Assembly (NCBI RefSeq): GCF_003086295.3
Contig: NW_027255457.1
Span: 7,501 to 71,500 of the forward strand
Origin: Arachis hypogaea
Lineage: Eukaryota > Streptophyta > Magnoliopsida > Fabales > Fabaceae
Reading direction: 5' to 3'
Length of the DNA: 64,000 nucleotides
In this document: in pieces, positions 31,310-44,100 of the stretch
Layout: every line of letters starts with the position of its first letter
Numbering within the stretch: the stretch's first letter is position 1
Notes under the pieces: generated by a model
Told to the model about the DNA's origin: nothing
Database searches by the model: none
What the model saw: the letters and a program-made list of their open reading frames with translations, nothing else
Translations under genes and position numbers: made by a program

Positions 31310-34300
31310 CCCAAACACTAAAAAACCCTACAAAACCCTAGAAAATGCGAAAAAACCGAATAAAACCGAGAAATTCCTAAAAAACCCTAGAAACCCTAAA
31401 AAACCCTAGAAAACCTAAAACCCTAAAAACCCTAGAGAATCTTAAAAAATCCAGGAAATCCCTAAAAAACCCTGGAAAACCCTAGAAAACGCTAAAAACC
31501 TTAGTAAATCATAAAAAACGCTAGAAAACCCAAAAAAAACCTAGAAAACACTAAAAACCCTAAAAAATCCTAAAAACCCTAGGAAACCCTAAAAAACCCT
31601 AAAACACCCTAAGAACCTTAGAAAATCCTAGAAAATGCTAAAAGCCCAAGAAAATGCTAAAAAATCCTAAAAACCCTAAAAAATTCTAAGAACTCTAGAA
31701 AACCCTAGAAACCCAAAAACCCTAGAAAACCCTAAAAAACCCTGAAAAATCCTAAAAACCCTAAAAAACCCTAAAAACCCTAAAAAACTTTAGAAAACCC
31801 TAAAAAACCCTAAGAAACCCTTAATATCCAAAAAACACTAAAAACCCAAGAAAACCCTAAAAACCGTAAAAGACTAAAAACCACTAGAAAACCCTAAAAA
31901 ATCCTAAAAACCCTAGAAAACCCTAAAAACACTAAAATTTTTTTTTTTTGCTTTTTTTAGCGTTTTCAATGTTTTTAAGTTTTCTAGGGTTTTTAGGGTT
32001 TTCTAGAGTTTTTAGGATTCTCTAGGGGTTTTAGTGTTTTTTAGGGTTTTGTAGGGTTTGTTAGAATTTTCTAGTGTTTTGTAGGCTTTTTAGCATTTTT
32101 TAGGGTTTTCTGGGGATTTTAGGATTTTTTAGGGTTTTGTAGGATTTTTTAGGTTTTTTAGGGTTTCCTATTAATCTTAGGATTTTTTAGAGTTTTCTAA
32201 GATTATCTGGAGTTTTTACGGTTTTCTAGGGTTTTTCGGGGTTTTCTAGAGTGTTAAGAGTGTTTTAGGGTTTTCTACGGTTTTTAGGATTTTTTAGGGT
32301 TTTCTAGGGTTTTTAGGGTTTTCTTGGATTTTTAGTGTTTTTTAGGGTTTTCTATGGTTTTTAGGGTTTTCAAGTTTTTTAGTGTTTTTAGTGTTTTTAG
32401 GGTTTTTTAGAATTTTCTAGGTTTTTTAGTGTTTTTTAGAGTTTTCTAGGGATTATAGTGGTTTTTAGGGTTTTCTAGGGGTTTTGGTGTTTTTAAGGTT
32501 TTAAGGGTTTTTTAGGGTTTTCTAGGAGTTTTTAGTATTTTTTAAGGTTTTAAGGGTTTTCTAGGGTGTTCTATGATTCTTAGGAATTTTTAGGGTTTTC
32601 TAGGGTTTTTTATGGTTTTCTAGGGATTTTTGGGGTTTTCTAGGGTTTTCTAGAGTTTTTGGAGTTTTTAGGGATTTCTAGGGTTTTTTAGGATTTTTAG
32701 GGTTTTTTAGGATTTTCTAGGGCTTTTTAGGGATTTTTAGGGTTTTTTATTTTTTCTAGGATCTTCTAAGATTTTTAGAGTTTTTTTGGAATTTTAGGGT
32801 TTTTTTTCTATTGTTTTCTATCGTTGTTAGGGTTTTTTTTAGGGTTTCTAGAGATTTTTAGGGTTTTTTAGGGTTTTCAAAGATTTTCTAGAATTTTTAG
32901 GGTTTTTAACCCAAAACACTAGAAAACACTAAAAAACCCTACAAAACCCTAGAAAACGCGAAAAAACCTAGAAATTCCTAAAAAACCCTAGAGAATCTTA
33001 AATAATCCAAGAAAACCCTGAATACCCTAGAAAACCCTAGAAAACGCTAAAACCCTAGAAAACACTAAAAACCATAAAAAATCCTAAAAACCCTAGGAAA
33101 CCCTAAAAAACCGTAAGAACCCTAGAAAACCCTAGAGAATTCTAAAAAAGTCCTAGAAAACCCAGAAATCCCTAAAAACCCTAGAAAATGCTAAAAACCC
33201 AAGAGAATGCTAAAAAAATCTTAGAAAACCCTAAAAAACTCTAAGAACTCTAGAAAACTCCAAGAAACCCTAGAAAACCGTAAAAAACCCTAGAAAACCA
33301 TAAAAACCCAAAAAACCCTAGAAAACCCTAAAAACCCTAAAAACAAAAAAACCCTAGAAAACCCTAAAAAACTTTAGAAAACCCTAGAAAACCCTAAAAA
33401 ACCATAAGAAATCCTAAATGTCCTAAAAACACTAAAAACCCAAGAAAACCCTAAAAACCCCCTAGAAAACCCTAAAAATCCTAAAAACCTTAGAAAACCC
33501 TAAAAAACCCAAAAAACACTAAAAAATTTTTTATGCTTTTTTAGCGTTTTCAAGGTTTTTAGTGTTTCTAGGGTTTTTAGGGTTTTTAGGGTTTTCTAGA
33601 GTTTTAAAGGTTTTTAGGGTTTTTTAGGAGTTTTTAGGATTCTCTAGGGGCTTTAGTGTTTTTTAGGGTTTTGTAGGGTTTGTTAGAATTTTCTAGTGTT
33701 TTGTAGGGTTTTTAGCATTTTTTAGGGTTTTCTAGGGTTTTTAGAATTTTTTAGGGTTTTGTAGGATTTTTTAGGTTTTTTAGGGTTTCCTATTATTCTT
33801 ATGGTTTTTTAGTGTTTTCTAAGGTTTTCTGGAGTTTTTACGGTTTTCTAGATTTTCTAGAGTTTTAAGAGATTTTTAGGGTTTTCTACGGTTTTTAGGA
33901 TTTTTTAGGGTTTTCTATGGTTTTTAGAGTTTTCTTGGGTTATTAGTGTTTTTTAGGGTTTTCTTTGGTTTTTAGGATTTTCTAGGGTTTTTTAGGGTTT
34001 TCTAGGGTTTTTAGGATTTTTCTAAGGTTTTCTAGTGTTTTTTTATCTTTTTAGGGTTTTTTTAGAGTTTTCTAGATTTTTAGTGGTTTTTAAATTTTTA
34101 TAGGGTTTATAGTATTTTTTAGGGTTTTTAGGGTTTTTAGTGTTTTTAAGGTTTTAAGGGTTTTTTAGGGTTTTCTAGGGGTTTTTAGTGTTTTTTAAGG
34201 TTTAAAGGTTTTCTAGGGTTTTTTTAGGGTTTTTTGGGATTTTCTAGGTTTTAGGATTTTTTTAGGGTTTTCTAGGATTTTTTAGGTTTTCTATGGTGTT

Positions 34301-36236
34301 CTATGATTCTTAGGGTTTTTTACGGTTTTCTAGAGTTTTTTACGGTTTTCTAGGATTTTTTGGGGTTTTCTAGAGTTTTTGGAGTTTTTAGGGTTTTTCT
34401 ATGATTTTTACGATTTTCTAGGGCTTTTTATGATTTTTTTAGATTTTCTAGGATATTTTAGGGATTTTAGGATTTTTTTTGGGTTTTCTATCGTGTTAGG
34501 GTTTTTTAGGTTTTCTATCGTTGTTAGGGTTTTTTTAGGGTTTCTAGAGATTTTTAGGGTTTTTTAGGGTTTTCTAAGATTTTCTAGAATTTTTAGGGTT
34601 TTTAACCCAAAACACTAAAAAACCCTACAAAACCCTAGAAAATGCGAAAAAACCGAATAAAACCGAGAAATTCCTAAAAAACCCTAGAAACCCTAAAAAC
34701 CCTAGAAAACCCTAAAAACCCTAGAGAATCTTAAAAAATCCAAGAAATCCCTAAAAAACCCTGGAAAACCCTAGAAAACGCTAAAAACCTTAGTAAATCA
34801 TAAAAAACGCTAGAAAACCCAAAAAAAACCCTAGAAAACACTAAAAACCCTAAAAAATCCTAAAAACCCTAGGAACCTAAAAAACCCTAAAACACCCTAA
34901 GAACCTTAGAAAATCCTAGAAAATGCTAAAAGCCCAAGAAATGCTAAAAAATCCTAGAAAACCCTAAAAAATTCTAAGAACTCTAGAAAACCCTAGAAAC
35001 CCAAAAAACCCTAGAAAACCTAAAAACCCTGAAAAATCCTAAAAACCTAAAAACCCTAAAAACCCTAAAAACTTTAGAAAACCCTAGAAAACCCTAAAAA
35101 ACCCTAAGAAACCCTTAATATCCAAAAAACACTAAAAACCCAAGAAAACCCTAAAAACCGTAAAAGACTAAAACCACTAGAAAACCCTAAAAAATCCTAA
35201 AAACCCTAGAAAACCCTAAAAACACTAAAAAAATTTTTTGCTTTTTTTAGCGTTTTCAATGTTTTTAAGTTTTCTAGGGTTTTTAGGGTTTTCTAGAGTT
35301 TTTAGGATTCTCTAGGGGTTTTAGTGTTTTTTAGGGTTTTGTAGGGTTTGTTAGAATTTTCTAGTGTTTTGTAGGCTTTTTAGCATTTTTTAGGGTTTTC
35401 TGGGGATTTTAGGATTTTTTAGGGTTTTGTAGGATTTTTTAGGTTTTTTAGGGTTTCCTATTAATCTTAGGATTTTTTAGAGTTTTCTAAGATTTTCTGG
35501 AGTTTTTACGGTTTTCTAGGGTTTTTCGGGGTTTTCTAGAGTTTTAAGAGTGTTTTAGGGTTTTCTACGGTTTTTAGGATTTTTTAGGGTTTTCTAGGGT
35601 TTTTAGGGTTTTCTTGGGTTTTTAGTGTTTTTTAGGGTTTTCTATGGTTTTTAGGGTTTTCAGAGTTTTTTAGTGTTTTTAGTGTTTTTAGGGTTTTTTA
35701 GAATTTTCTAGGTTTTTTAGTGTTTTTTAGAGTTTTCTAGGGATTATAGTGTTTTTTAGGGTTTTCTAGGGGTTTTTGGTGTTTTTAAGGTTTTAAGGGT
35801 TTTTTAGGGTTTTCTAGGGTTTTTAGTTTTTTTTTTAAGGTTTTCTAGGTTTTTAGGTTTTTTGGATTTTTTAGGGTTTTTAGGGTTTTTTAGGGTGTTC
35901 TATGATTCTTAGGAATTTTTAGGGTTTTCTAGGGTTTTTTATGGTTTTCTAGGGTTTTTTGGGGTTTTCTAGGGTTTTCTAGAGTTTTTGGAGTTTTTAG
36001 GGATTTCTAGGGTTTTTTAGGATTTTCTAGGGTTTTTTAGGATTTTCTAGGGCTTTTTAGGGATTTTTAGGGTTTTTTATTTTTTCTAGGATCTTTTAAG
36101 ATTTTAGGGTTTTTTTGGGATTTTAGGGTTTTTTTTCTATTGTTTTCTATCGTTGTTAGGGTTTTTTTTAGGGTTTCTAGAGATTTTTAGGGTTTTTTAG
36201 GGTTTTCAAAGATTTTCTAGAATTTTTAGGGTTTTT

Positions 36237-37230
36237 AACCCAAAACACTAGAAAACACTAAAAAACCCTACAAAACCCTAGAAAACGCGAAAAAACCTAG
36301 AAATTCCTAAAAAACCCTAGAGAATCTTAAATAATCCAAGAAAACCCTGAATACCCTAGAAAACCCTAGAAAACGCTAAAACCCTAGAAAACACTAAAAA
36401 CCATAAAAAATCCTAAAAACCCTAGGAAACCCTAAAAAACCTAAGAACCCTAGAAAACCCTAGAGAATTCTAAAAAATCCTAGAAAACCCAGAAATCCCT
36501 AAAAACCCTAGAAAATGCTAAAAACCCAAGAGAATGCTAAAAAAATCTAGAAAACCCTAAAAAACTCTAAAACTCTAGAAAACTCCAAGAAACCCTAGAA
36601 AACCGTAAAAAACCCTAGAAAACCATAAAAACCCAAAAAACCTAGAAAACCCTAAAAACCCTAGAAACCCTAAAAAACTTTAGAAAACCCTAGAAAACCA
36701 TAAGAAACCTAAATTCCTAAAAACACTAAAAAAAAAAACCTAAAACCCTAGAAAACCCTAAAAATCCTAAAATGAAATCCTAAAAATCCTGAAACCCTAG
36801 AAAACGCTAAAAAAAAAAAAAAAACGCTAGAAAACCAAAAAAACCCTAGAAAACACTAAAAAAAAAAACCTAAAAAAAAACCCTAAAACACCCTAAGAAC
36901 TCTAGAAAATCCTAGAAAATGCTAAAAGCCCAAGAGAATGCTAAAAAATCCTAGAAAACCCTAAAAAATTCTAAGAACTCTAGAAAACCCTAGAAACCCA
37001 AAAAACCCTAGAAAACCCTAAAACCAAAAAAACCCTAGAAAACCCTGAAAAATCCTAAAAAACCCTAAAAACCCTAAAAACTTTAGAAAACCCTAAAAAA
37101 CCCTAAGAAACCCTTAATATCCTAAAAACCTAAAACCCAAGAAAACCCTAAAAACCGTAAAAGACTAAAAACCACTAGAAAACCCTAAAAAATCCTAAAA
37201 ACCCTAGAAAACCCTAAAAACACTAAAAAA
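36237..37230. repeat. Fused double C/A block
   Basis: At 993 bp this is the longest C/A block. Its first half matches the class that leads to type A, and from about 36770 it continues as the class that leads to type B. The join is marked by A runs of up to 16 bases and irregular words (36720-36900). Two type B T-blocks (35230 and 37230) are therefore adjacent. It looks like an unequal exchange, or a poorly resolved assembly point. Confidence 0.6.
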
Positions 37231-38162
37231 CTTTTTTGCTTTTTTTAGCGTTTTCAATGTTTTTAAGTTTTCTAGGGTTTTTAGGGTTTTCTAGAGTTTT
37301 TAGGATTCTCTAGGGGTTTTAGTGTTTTTTAGGGTTTTGTAGGGTTTGTTAGAATTTTCTAGTGTTTTGTAGGCTTTTTAGCATTTTTTAGGGTTTTCTG
37401 GGATTTTAGGATTTTTTAGGGTTTTGTAGGATTTTTTAGGTTTTTTAGGGTTTCCTATTAATCTTAGGATTTTTTAGAGTTTTCTAAGATTTTGTGGAGT
37501 TTTTACGGTTTTCTAGGGTTTTTCGGGGTTTTCTAGAGTTTAAGAGTGTTTTAGGGTTTTCTACGGTTTTTAGGATTTTTTAGGGTTTTCTATGGTTTTT
37601 AGGGTTTTCTTGGGTTTTTAGTGTTTTTTAGGGTTTTCTATGGTTTTTAGGTTTCAAGAGTTTTTTAGTGTTTTTAGTGTTTTTAGGGTTTTTTAGAATT
37701 TTCTAGGTTTTTTAGTGTTTTTTAGAGTTTTCTAGGGATTATAGTGTTTTTTAGGGTTTTCTAGGGGTTTTTGGTGTTTTTAAGGTTTTAAGGGTTTTTT
37801 AGGGTTTTCTAGGGTTTTTAGTTTTTTTAAGGTTTTAAGGGTTTTCTAGGGTTTTTTAGATTTTTTAGGGTTTTTAGGGTTTTTAGGGTTTTCTAGGGTT
37901 TTTTAGGGTGTTCTATGATTCTTAGAATTTTTAGGGTTTTCTAGGGTTTTTTATGGTTTTCTAGGGTTTTTTGGGGTAGGTTTTCTAGAGTTTTTGGAGT
38001 TTTTAGGGATTTCTAGGGTTTTTTAGGATTTTCTAGGGCTTTTTAGGGATTTTTAGGGATTTTTAGGGTTTTTTATTTTTTCTAGGATCTTTTAAGATTT
38101 TTAGGGTTTTTTTGGGATTTTAGGGTTTTTTTTTTCTATTGTTTTCTATCGTTGTTAGGGTT

Positions 38163-41100
38163 TTTTTTAGGGTTTCTAGAGATTTTTAGGGTTTTTTAGG
38201 GTTATCAAAGATTTTCTAGAATTTTTAGGGTTTTTAACCCAAAACACTAGAAAACACTAAAAAACCCTACAAAATCCTAGAAAACGCGAAAAAACCTAGC
38301 AATTCCTAAAAAACCCTAGAGAATCTTAAATAATCCAAGAAAACCCTAATACCCTGGAAAACCCTAGAAAATGCTAAACCCTAGAAAACCCTAAAAAACC
38401 CTAGAAAACACTAAAAACCATAAAAAATCCTAAAAACCCTAGGAAACCCTAAAAAACCCTAAGAACCCTAGAAAACCCTAGAGAATTCTAAAAAAATCCT
38501 AGAAAACCCAGAAATCCCTAAAAACCCTAGAAAATGCTAAAAACCCAAGAGAATGATAAAAAAATCCTAGAAAACCCTAAAAAACTCTAAGAACTCTAGA
38601 AAACTTCAAGAAACCCTAGAAAACCGTAAAAAACCCTAGAAAAACATAAAAACCCAAAAAACCCTAGATAACCCTAAAAACAAAAAAACCCTAGAAAACC
38701 CTAAAAAACTTTAGAAAACCCTAGAAAACCCTAAAAAACCATAAGAAATCCTAAATGTCCTAAAAACACTAAAAACCCAAGAAAACCCTAAAAACCCCCT
38801 AGAAAACCCTAAAAATCCTAAAAACCTTAGAAAACCCTAAAAAACCACAAAAACACTAAAAAACTTTTTTATGCTTTTTTAGCATTTTCAGGTTTTTAGT
38901 GTTTCTAGGTTTTTAGGGTTTTTAGGGTTTTCTAGAGTTTTAAAGGTTTTCTAGGGTTTTTAGGGTTTTTAGGAGTTTTTAGGATTCTCTAGGGGCTTTA
39001 GTGTTTTTTAGGGTTTTGTAGGGTTTGTTAGAATTTTCTAGTGTTTTGTAGGGTTTTTAGCATTTTTTAGGGTTTTCTAGGGTTTTTAGAATTTTTTAGG
39101 GTTTTGTAGGATTTTTTAGGTTTTTTAGGGTTTCCTATTATTCTTATGGTTTTTTAGTGTTTTCTAAGGTTTTCTGGATTTTTTACGGTTTTCTAGGATT
39201 TCTAGAGTTTTAAGAGATTTTTAGGGTTTTCTACGGTTTTTAGGATTTTTTAGGATTTTCTAGGGTTTTCTATGGTTTTTAGAGTTTTCTTGGGTTATTA
39301 GTGTTTTTTAGGGTTTTCTTTGGTTTTTAGGATTTTCTAGGGTTTTTTAGGGTTTTCTAGGGTTTTTAGGATTTTTCTAAGGTTTTCTAGTGTTTTTTTT
39401 ATCTTTTTAGGGTTTTTTTAGAGTTTTTTAGGTTTTTAGTGGTTTTTAAATTTTTATAGGGTTTATAGTATTTTTTAGGGTTTTTAGGCTTTTTAGTGTT
39501 TTTAAGGTTTTAAGGGTTTTTTAGGGTTTTCTAGGGGTTTTAAGTGTTTTTTAAGGTTTAAAGGGTTTTCTAGGGTTTTTTTTAGGGTTTTCTGGGATTT
39601 TCTAGGGTTTTAGGATTTTTTTAGGGTTTTCTAGGATTTTTTAGGTTTTCTATGGTGTTCTATGATTCTTAGGGTTTTTTACGGTTTTCTAGAGTTTTTT
39701 ACGGTTTTCTAGGATTTTTTGGGGTTTTCTAGAATTTTTGGCGTTTTTAGGGTTTTTCTATGGTTTTTACGATTTTCTAGGGCTTTTTATGATTTTTTTT
39801 AATTTTTCTAGGATTTTTTAGGGATTTTAGGATTTTTTTTGGGTTTTCTATCGCTGTTAGGGTTTTTTAAGGTTTTCTATCGTTGTTAGGGTTTTTTTAG
39901 GGTTTCTAGAGATTTTTAGGGTTTTTTAGGGTTTTCTAAGATTTTCTAGAATTTTTAGGGTTTTTAACCCAAAACACTAGAAAACACTAAAAAATCCTAC
40001 AAAACCCTAGAAAATGCGAAAAAACCGAATAAAACCGAGAAATTCCTAAAAAACCCTAGAAACCCTAAAAAACCCTAGAAAAACCCTAAAAACCCTAGAG
40101 AATCTTAAAAAATCCAAGAAATCCCTAAAAAACCCTGGAAAACCCTAGAAAACGCTAAAAACCTTAGTAAATCATAAAAAACGCTAGAAAATCCAAAAAA
40201 AACCCTAGAAAACACTAAAAACCCTAAAAAATCCTAAAAACCCTAGGAAACCCTAAAAACCCCCTAGAAAACCCTAAAAAACTTTAGAAAACCCTAAAAA
40301 ACCCTAAGAAACCCTTAATATCCTAAAAACACTAAAAACCCAAGAAAACCCTAAAAACCGTAAAAGACTAAAAACCACTAGAAAACCCTAAAAAATCCTA
40401 AAAACCCTAGAAAACCCTAAAAACACTAAAAAAAAAATTTTTTGCTTTTTTTAGCGTTTTCAATGTTTTTAAGTTTTCTAGGGTTTTTAGGGTTTTCTAG
40501 GGTTTTTAGGATTCTCTAGGGGTTTTAGTGTTTTTTAGGGTTTTGTAGGGTTTGTTAGAATTTTCTAGTGTTTTGTAGGCTTTTTAGCATTTTTTAGGGT
40601 TTTCTGGGGATTTTAGGATTTTTTAGGGTTTTGTAGGATTTTTTAGGTTTTTTAGGGTTTCCTATTAATCTTAGGATTTTTTAGAGTTTTCTAAGATTTT
40701 GTGGAGTTTTTACGGTTTTCTAGGGTTTTTCGGGGTTTTCTAGAGTTTTAAGAGTGTTTTAGGGTTTTCTACGGTTTTTAGGATTTTTTACGGTTTTCTA
40801 GGGTTTTCTATGGTTTTTAGGGTTTTCTTGGGTTTTTAGTGTTTTTTAGGGTTTTCTATGGTTTTTAGGATTTTCAAGAGTTTTTAGTGTTTTTAGTGTT
40901 TTTAGGGTTTTTTAGAATTTTCTAGGTTTTTTAGTGTTTTTTAGAGTTTTCTAGGGATTATAGTGTTTTTTAGGGTTTTCTAGGGGTTTTTGGTGTTTTT
41001 AAGGTTTTAAGGGTTTTTTAGGGTTTTCTAGGGATTTTTAGTGTTTTTTAAGGTTTTAAGGGTTTTCTAGGGTTTTTAGGATTTTTTGGATTTTTTTAGG

Positions 41101-44100
41101 GTTTTTAGGGTTTTCTAGAGTTTTTTAGGTTTTTTAGGGTGTTCTATGATTCTTAGGAATTTTTAGGTTTTCTAGGGTTTTTTATGGTTTTCTAGAGTTT
41201 TTGGGTTTTCTAGGGTTTTCTAGAGTTTTTGGAGTTTTTAAGGATTTCTAGGGTTTTTTAGGATTTTCTAGGGTTTTTTAGGATTTTCTAGGGCTTTTTA
41301 GGGTTTTTATGGTTTTTTATTTTTTCTAGGATCTTTTAAGATTTTAGGGTTTTTTTGGGATTTTAGGGTTTTTTTTCTATTGTTTTCTATCGTTGTTAGG
41401 GTTTTTTTTAGGGTTTCTAGAGATTTTTAGGGTTTTTTAGGGTTTTCAAAGATTTTCTAGAATTTTTAGGGTTTTTAACCCAAAACACTAGAAAACACTA
41501 AAAAACCCTACAAAACCCTAGAAAACGCGAAAAAACCTAGAAATTCCTAAAAAACCCTAGAGAATCTTAAATAATCCAAGAAAACCCTAAATACCCTGGA
41601 AAACCCTAGAAATCGCTAAAACCGTAGAAAACCCTAAAAAATCCTAGAAAACACTAAAAACCATAAAAAATCCTAAAAACCCTAGGAAACCCTAAAAAAC
41701 CCTAAGAACCCTAGAAAACCCTAGAGAATTCTAAAAATATCCTAGAAAACCCAGAAATCCCTAAAAACCCTAGAAAATGCTAAAAACCCAAGAGAATGCT
41801 AAAAAAATCCTAGAAAACCCTAAAAAACTCTAAGAACTCTAGAAAACTCCAAGAAACCCTAGAAAACCGTAAAAAACCCTAGAAAACCATAAAAACCCAA
41901 AAAACCATAGAAAACCCTAAAAACCCTAAAAACAAAAAAACCCTAGAAAACCCTAATAAACTTTAGAAAACCCTAGAAAACCATAAGAAATCCTAAATGT
42001 CCTAAAAACACTAAAAACCCAAGAAAACCCTAAAAACCCCCTAGAAAACCCTAAAAATCCTAAAAACCTTAGAAAACCCTAAAAAACCCAAAAAACACTA
42101 AAAAACTTTTTTATGCTTTTTTAGCGTTTTCAAGGTTTTTAGTGTTTCTAGGTTTTTAGGGTTTTTAGGGTTTTCTAGAGTTTTAAAGGTTTTCTAGGGT
42201 TTTTAGGGTTTTTTAGGAGTTTTTAGGATTCTCTAGGGGCTTTAGTGTTTTTTAGGGTTTTGTAGGGTTTGTTAGAATTTTCTAGTGTTTTGTAGGGTTT
42301 TTAGCATTTTTTAGGGTTTTCTAGGGTTTTTAGAATTTTTTAGGGTTTTGTAGGATTTTTTAGGGTTTTTAGGGTTTCCTATTATTCTTATGGTTTTTTA
42401 GTGTTTTCTAAGGTTTTCTGGTGTTTTTACAATTTTCTAGAATTTTTCGGGGTTTTCTAAGATTTTCTAGAGTTTTAAGAGATTTTTAGGGTTTTCTACG
42501 GTTTTTAGGATTTTTTAGGGTTTTCTATGGATTTTAGAGTTTTCTTGGGTTATTAGGGTTTTTTAGAGTTTTCTTTGGTTTTTAGGATTTTCTAGGGTTT
42601 TTTAGGGTTTTCTAGGGTTTTTAGGATTTTTCTAAGGTTTTCTAGTGTTTTTTTATCTTTTTAGGGTTTTTTTAGAGTTTTCTAGGTTTTTTAGTGGTTT
42701 TTAAATTTTTATAGGGTTTATAGTGTTTTTTAGGGTTTTTAGGGTTTTTAGTGTTTTTAAGGTTTTAAGGGTTTTTTAGGGTTTTCTAGGGTTTTTTTAG
42801 GGTTTTTTGGGATTTTCTAGGTTTTTATGATTTTTTTAGGGTTTTCTAGGATTTTTTAGGTTTTCTAGGATGTTCTATCATTCTTTTGGTTTTTTATGGT
42901 TTTCTAGAGTTTTTTACGGTTTTCTAGGATTTTTTGGGGTTTTCTAGAGTTTTTGGAGTTTTTAGGGTTTTTCTATGGTTTTTACGATTTTCTAGGGCTT
43001 TTTATGATTTTTTTTTAATTTTTATAGGATTTTTTAAGATTTTTAGGATTTTTAGGGATTTTAGGATTTTTTTTGGGTTTTCTATCGTTGTTAGGGTTTT
43101 TTATGGTTTTCTATCGTTGTTAGGGTTTTTTTTAGGGTTTCTAGAGATTTTTAGGGTTTTTTAGGGTTTTCTAAGATTTTCTAGAATTTTTAGGGTTTTT
43201 AACCCAAAACACTAGAAAACACTAAAAAACCCTACAAAACCCTAGAAAATGCGAAAAAACCGAATAAAACCCTAAATACCCTGGAAAACCCTAGAAAACG
43301 CTAAAACCCTAGAAAACCCTAAAAAATCCTAGAAACACTAAAAACCATAAAAAATCCTAAAATCCCTAGGAAACCCTAAAAAACCCTAAGAACCCTAGAA
43401 AACCCTAGAGAATTCTAAAAATATCCTAGAAAACCCAGAAATCCCTAAAAACCCTAGAAAATGCTAAAAACCCAAGAGAATGCCAAAAAAATCCTAGAAA
43501 ACCCTAAAAAACTCTAAGAACTCTAGAAAACTCCAAGAAACCCTAGAAAACCGTAAAAAAACCTAGAAAACCATAAAAACCCAAAAAACCATAGAAAATC
43601 CTAAAATCCCTAAAAACAAAAAAACCCTAGAAAACCCTAAAAAACTTTAGAAAACCCTAGAAAACCCTAAAAAACCATAAGAAATCCTAAATGTCCTAAA
43701 AACACTAAAAACCCAAGAAAACCCTAAAAACCCCCTAGAAAACCCTAAAAATCCTAAAAACCTTAGAAAACCCTAAAAAACCCAAAAAACACTAAAAAAC
43801 TTTTTTATGCTTTTTTAGCGTTTTCAAGGTTTTTAGTGTTTCTAGGTTTTTAGGGTTTTTAGGGTTTTCTAGAGTTTTAAAGTTTCTAGGGTTTTTAGGG
43901 TTTTTTAGGAGTTTTTAGGATTCTCTAGGGGCTTTAGTGTTTTTTAGGGTTTTGTAGGGTTTGTTAGAATTTTCTAGTGTTTTGTAGGGTTTTTAGCATT
44001 TTTTAGGGTTTTCTAGGGTTTTTAGAATTTTTTAGGGTTTTGTAGGATTTTTTAGGGTTTTTAGGGTTTCCTACTATTCTTATGGTTTTTTAGTGTTTTC

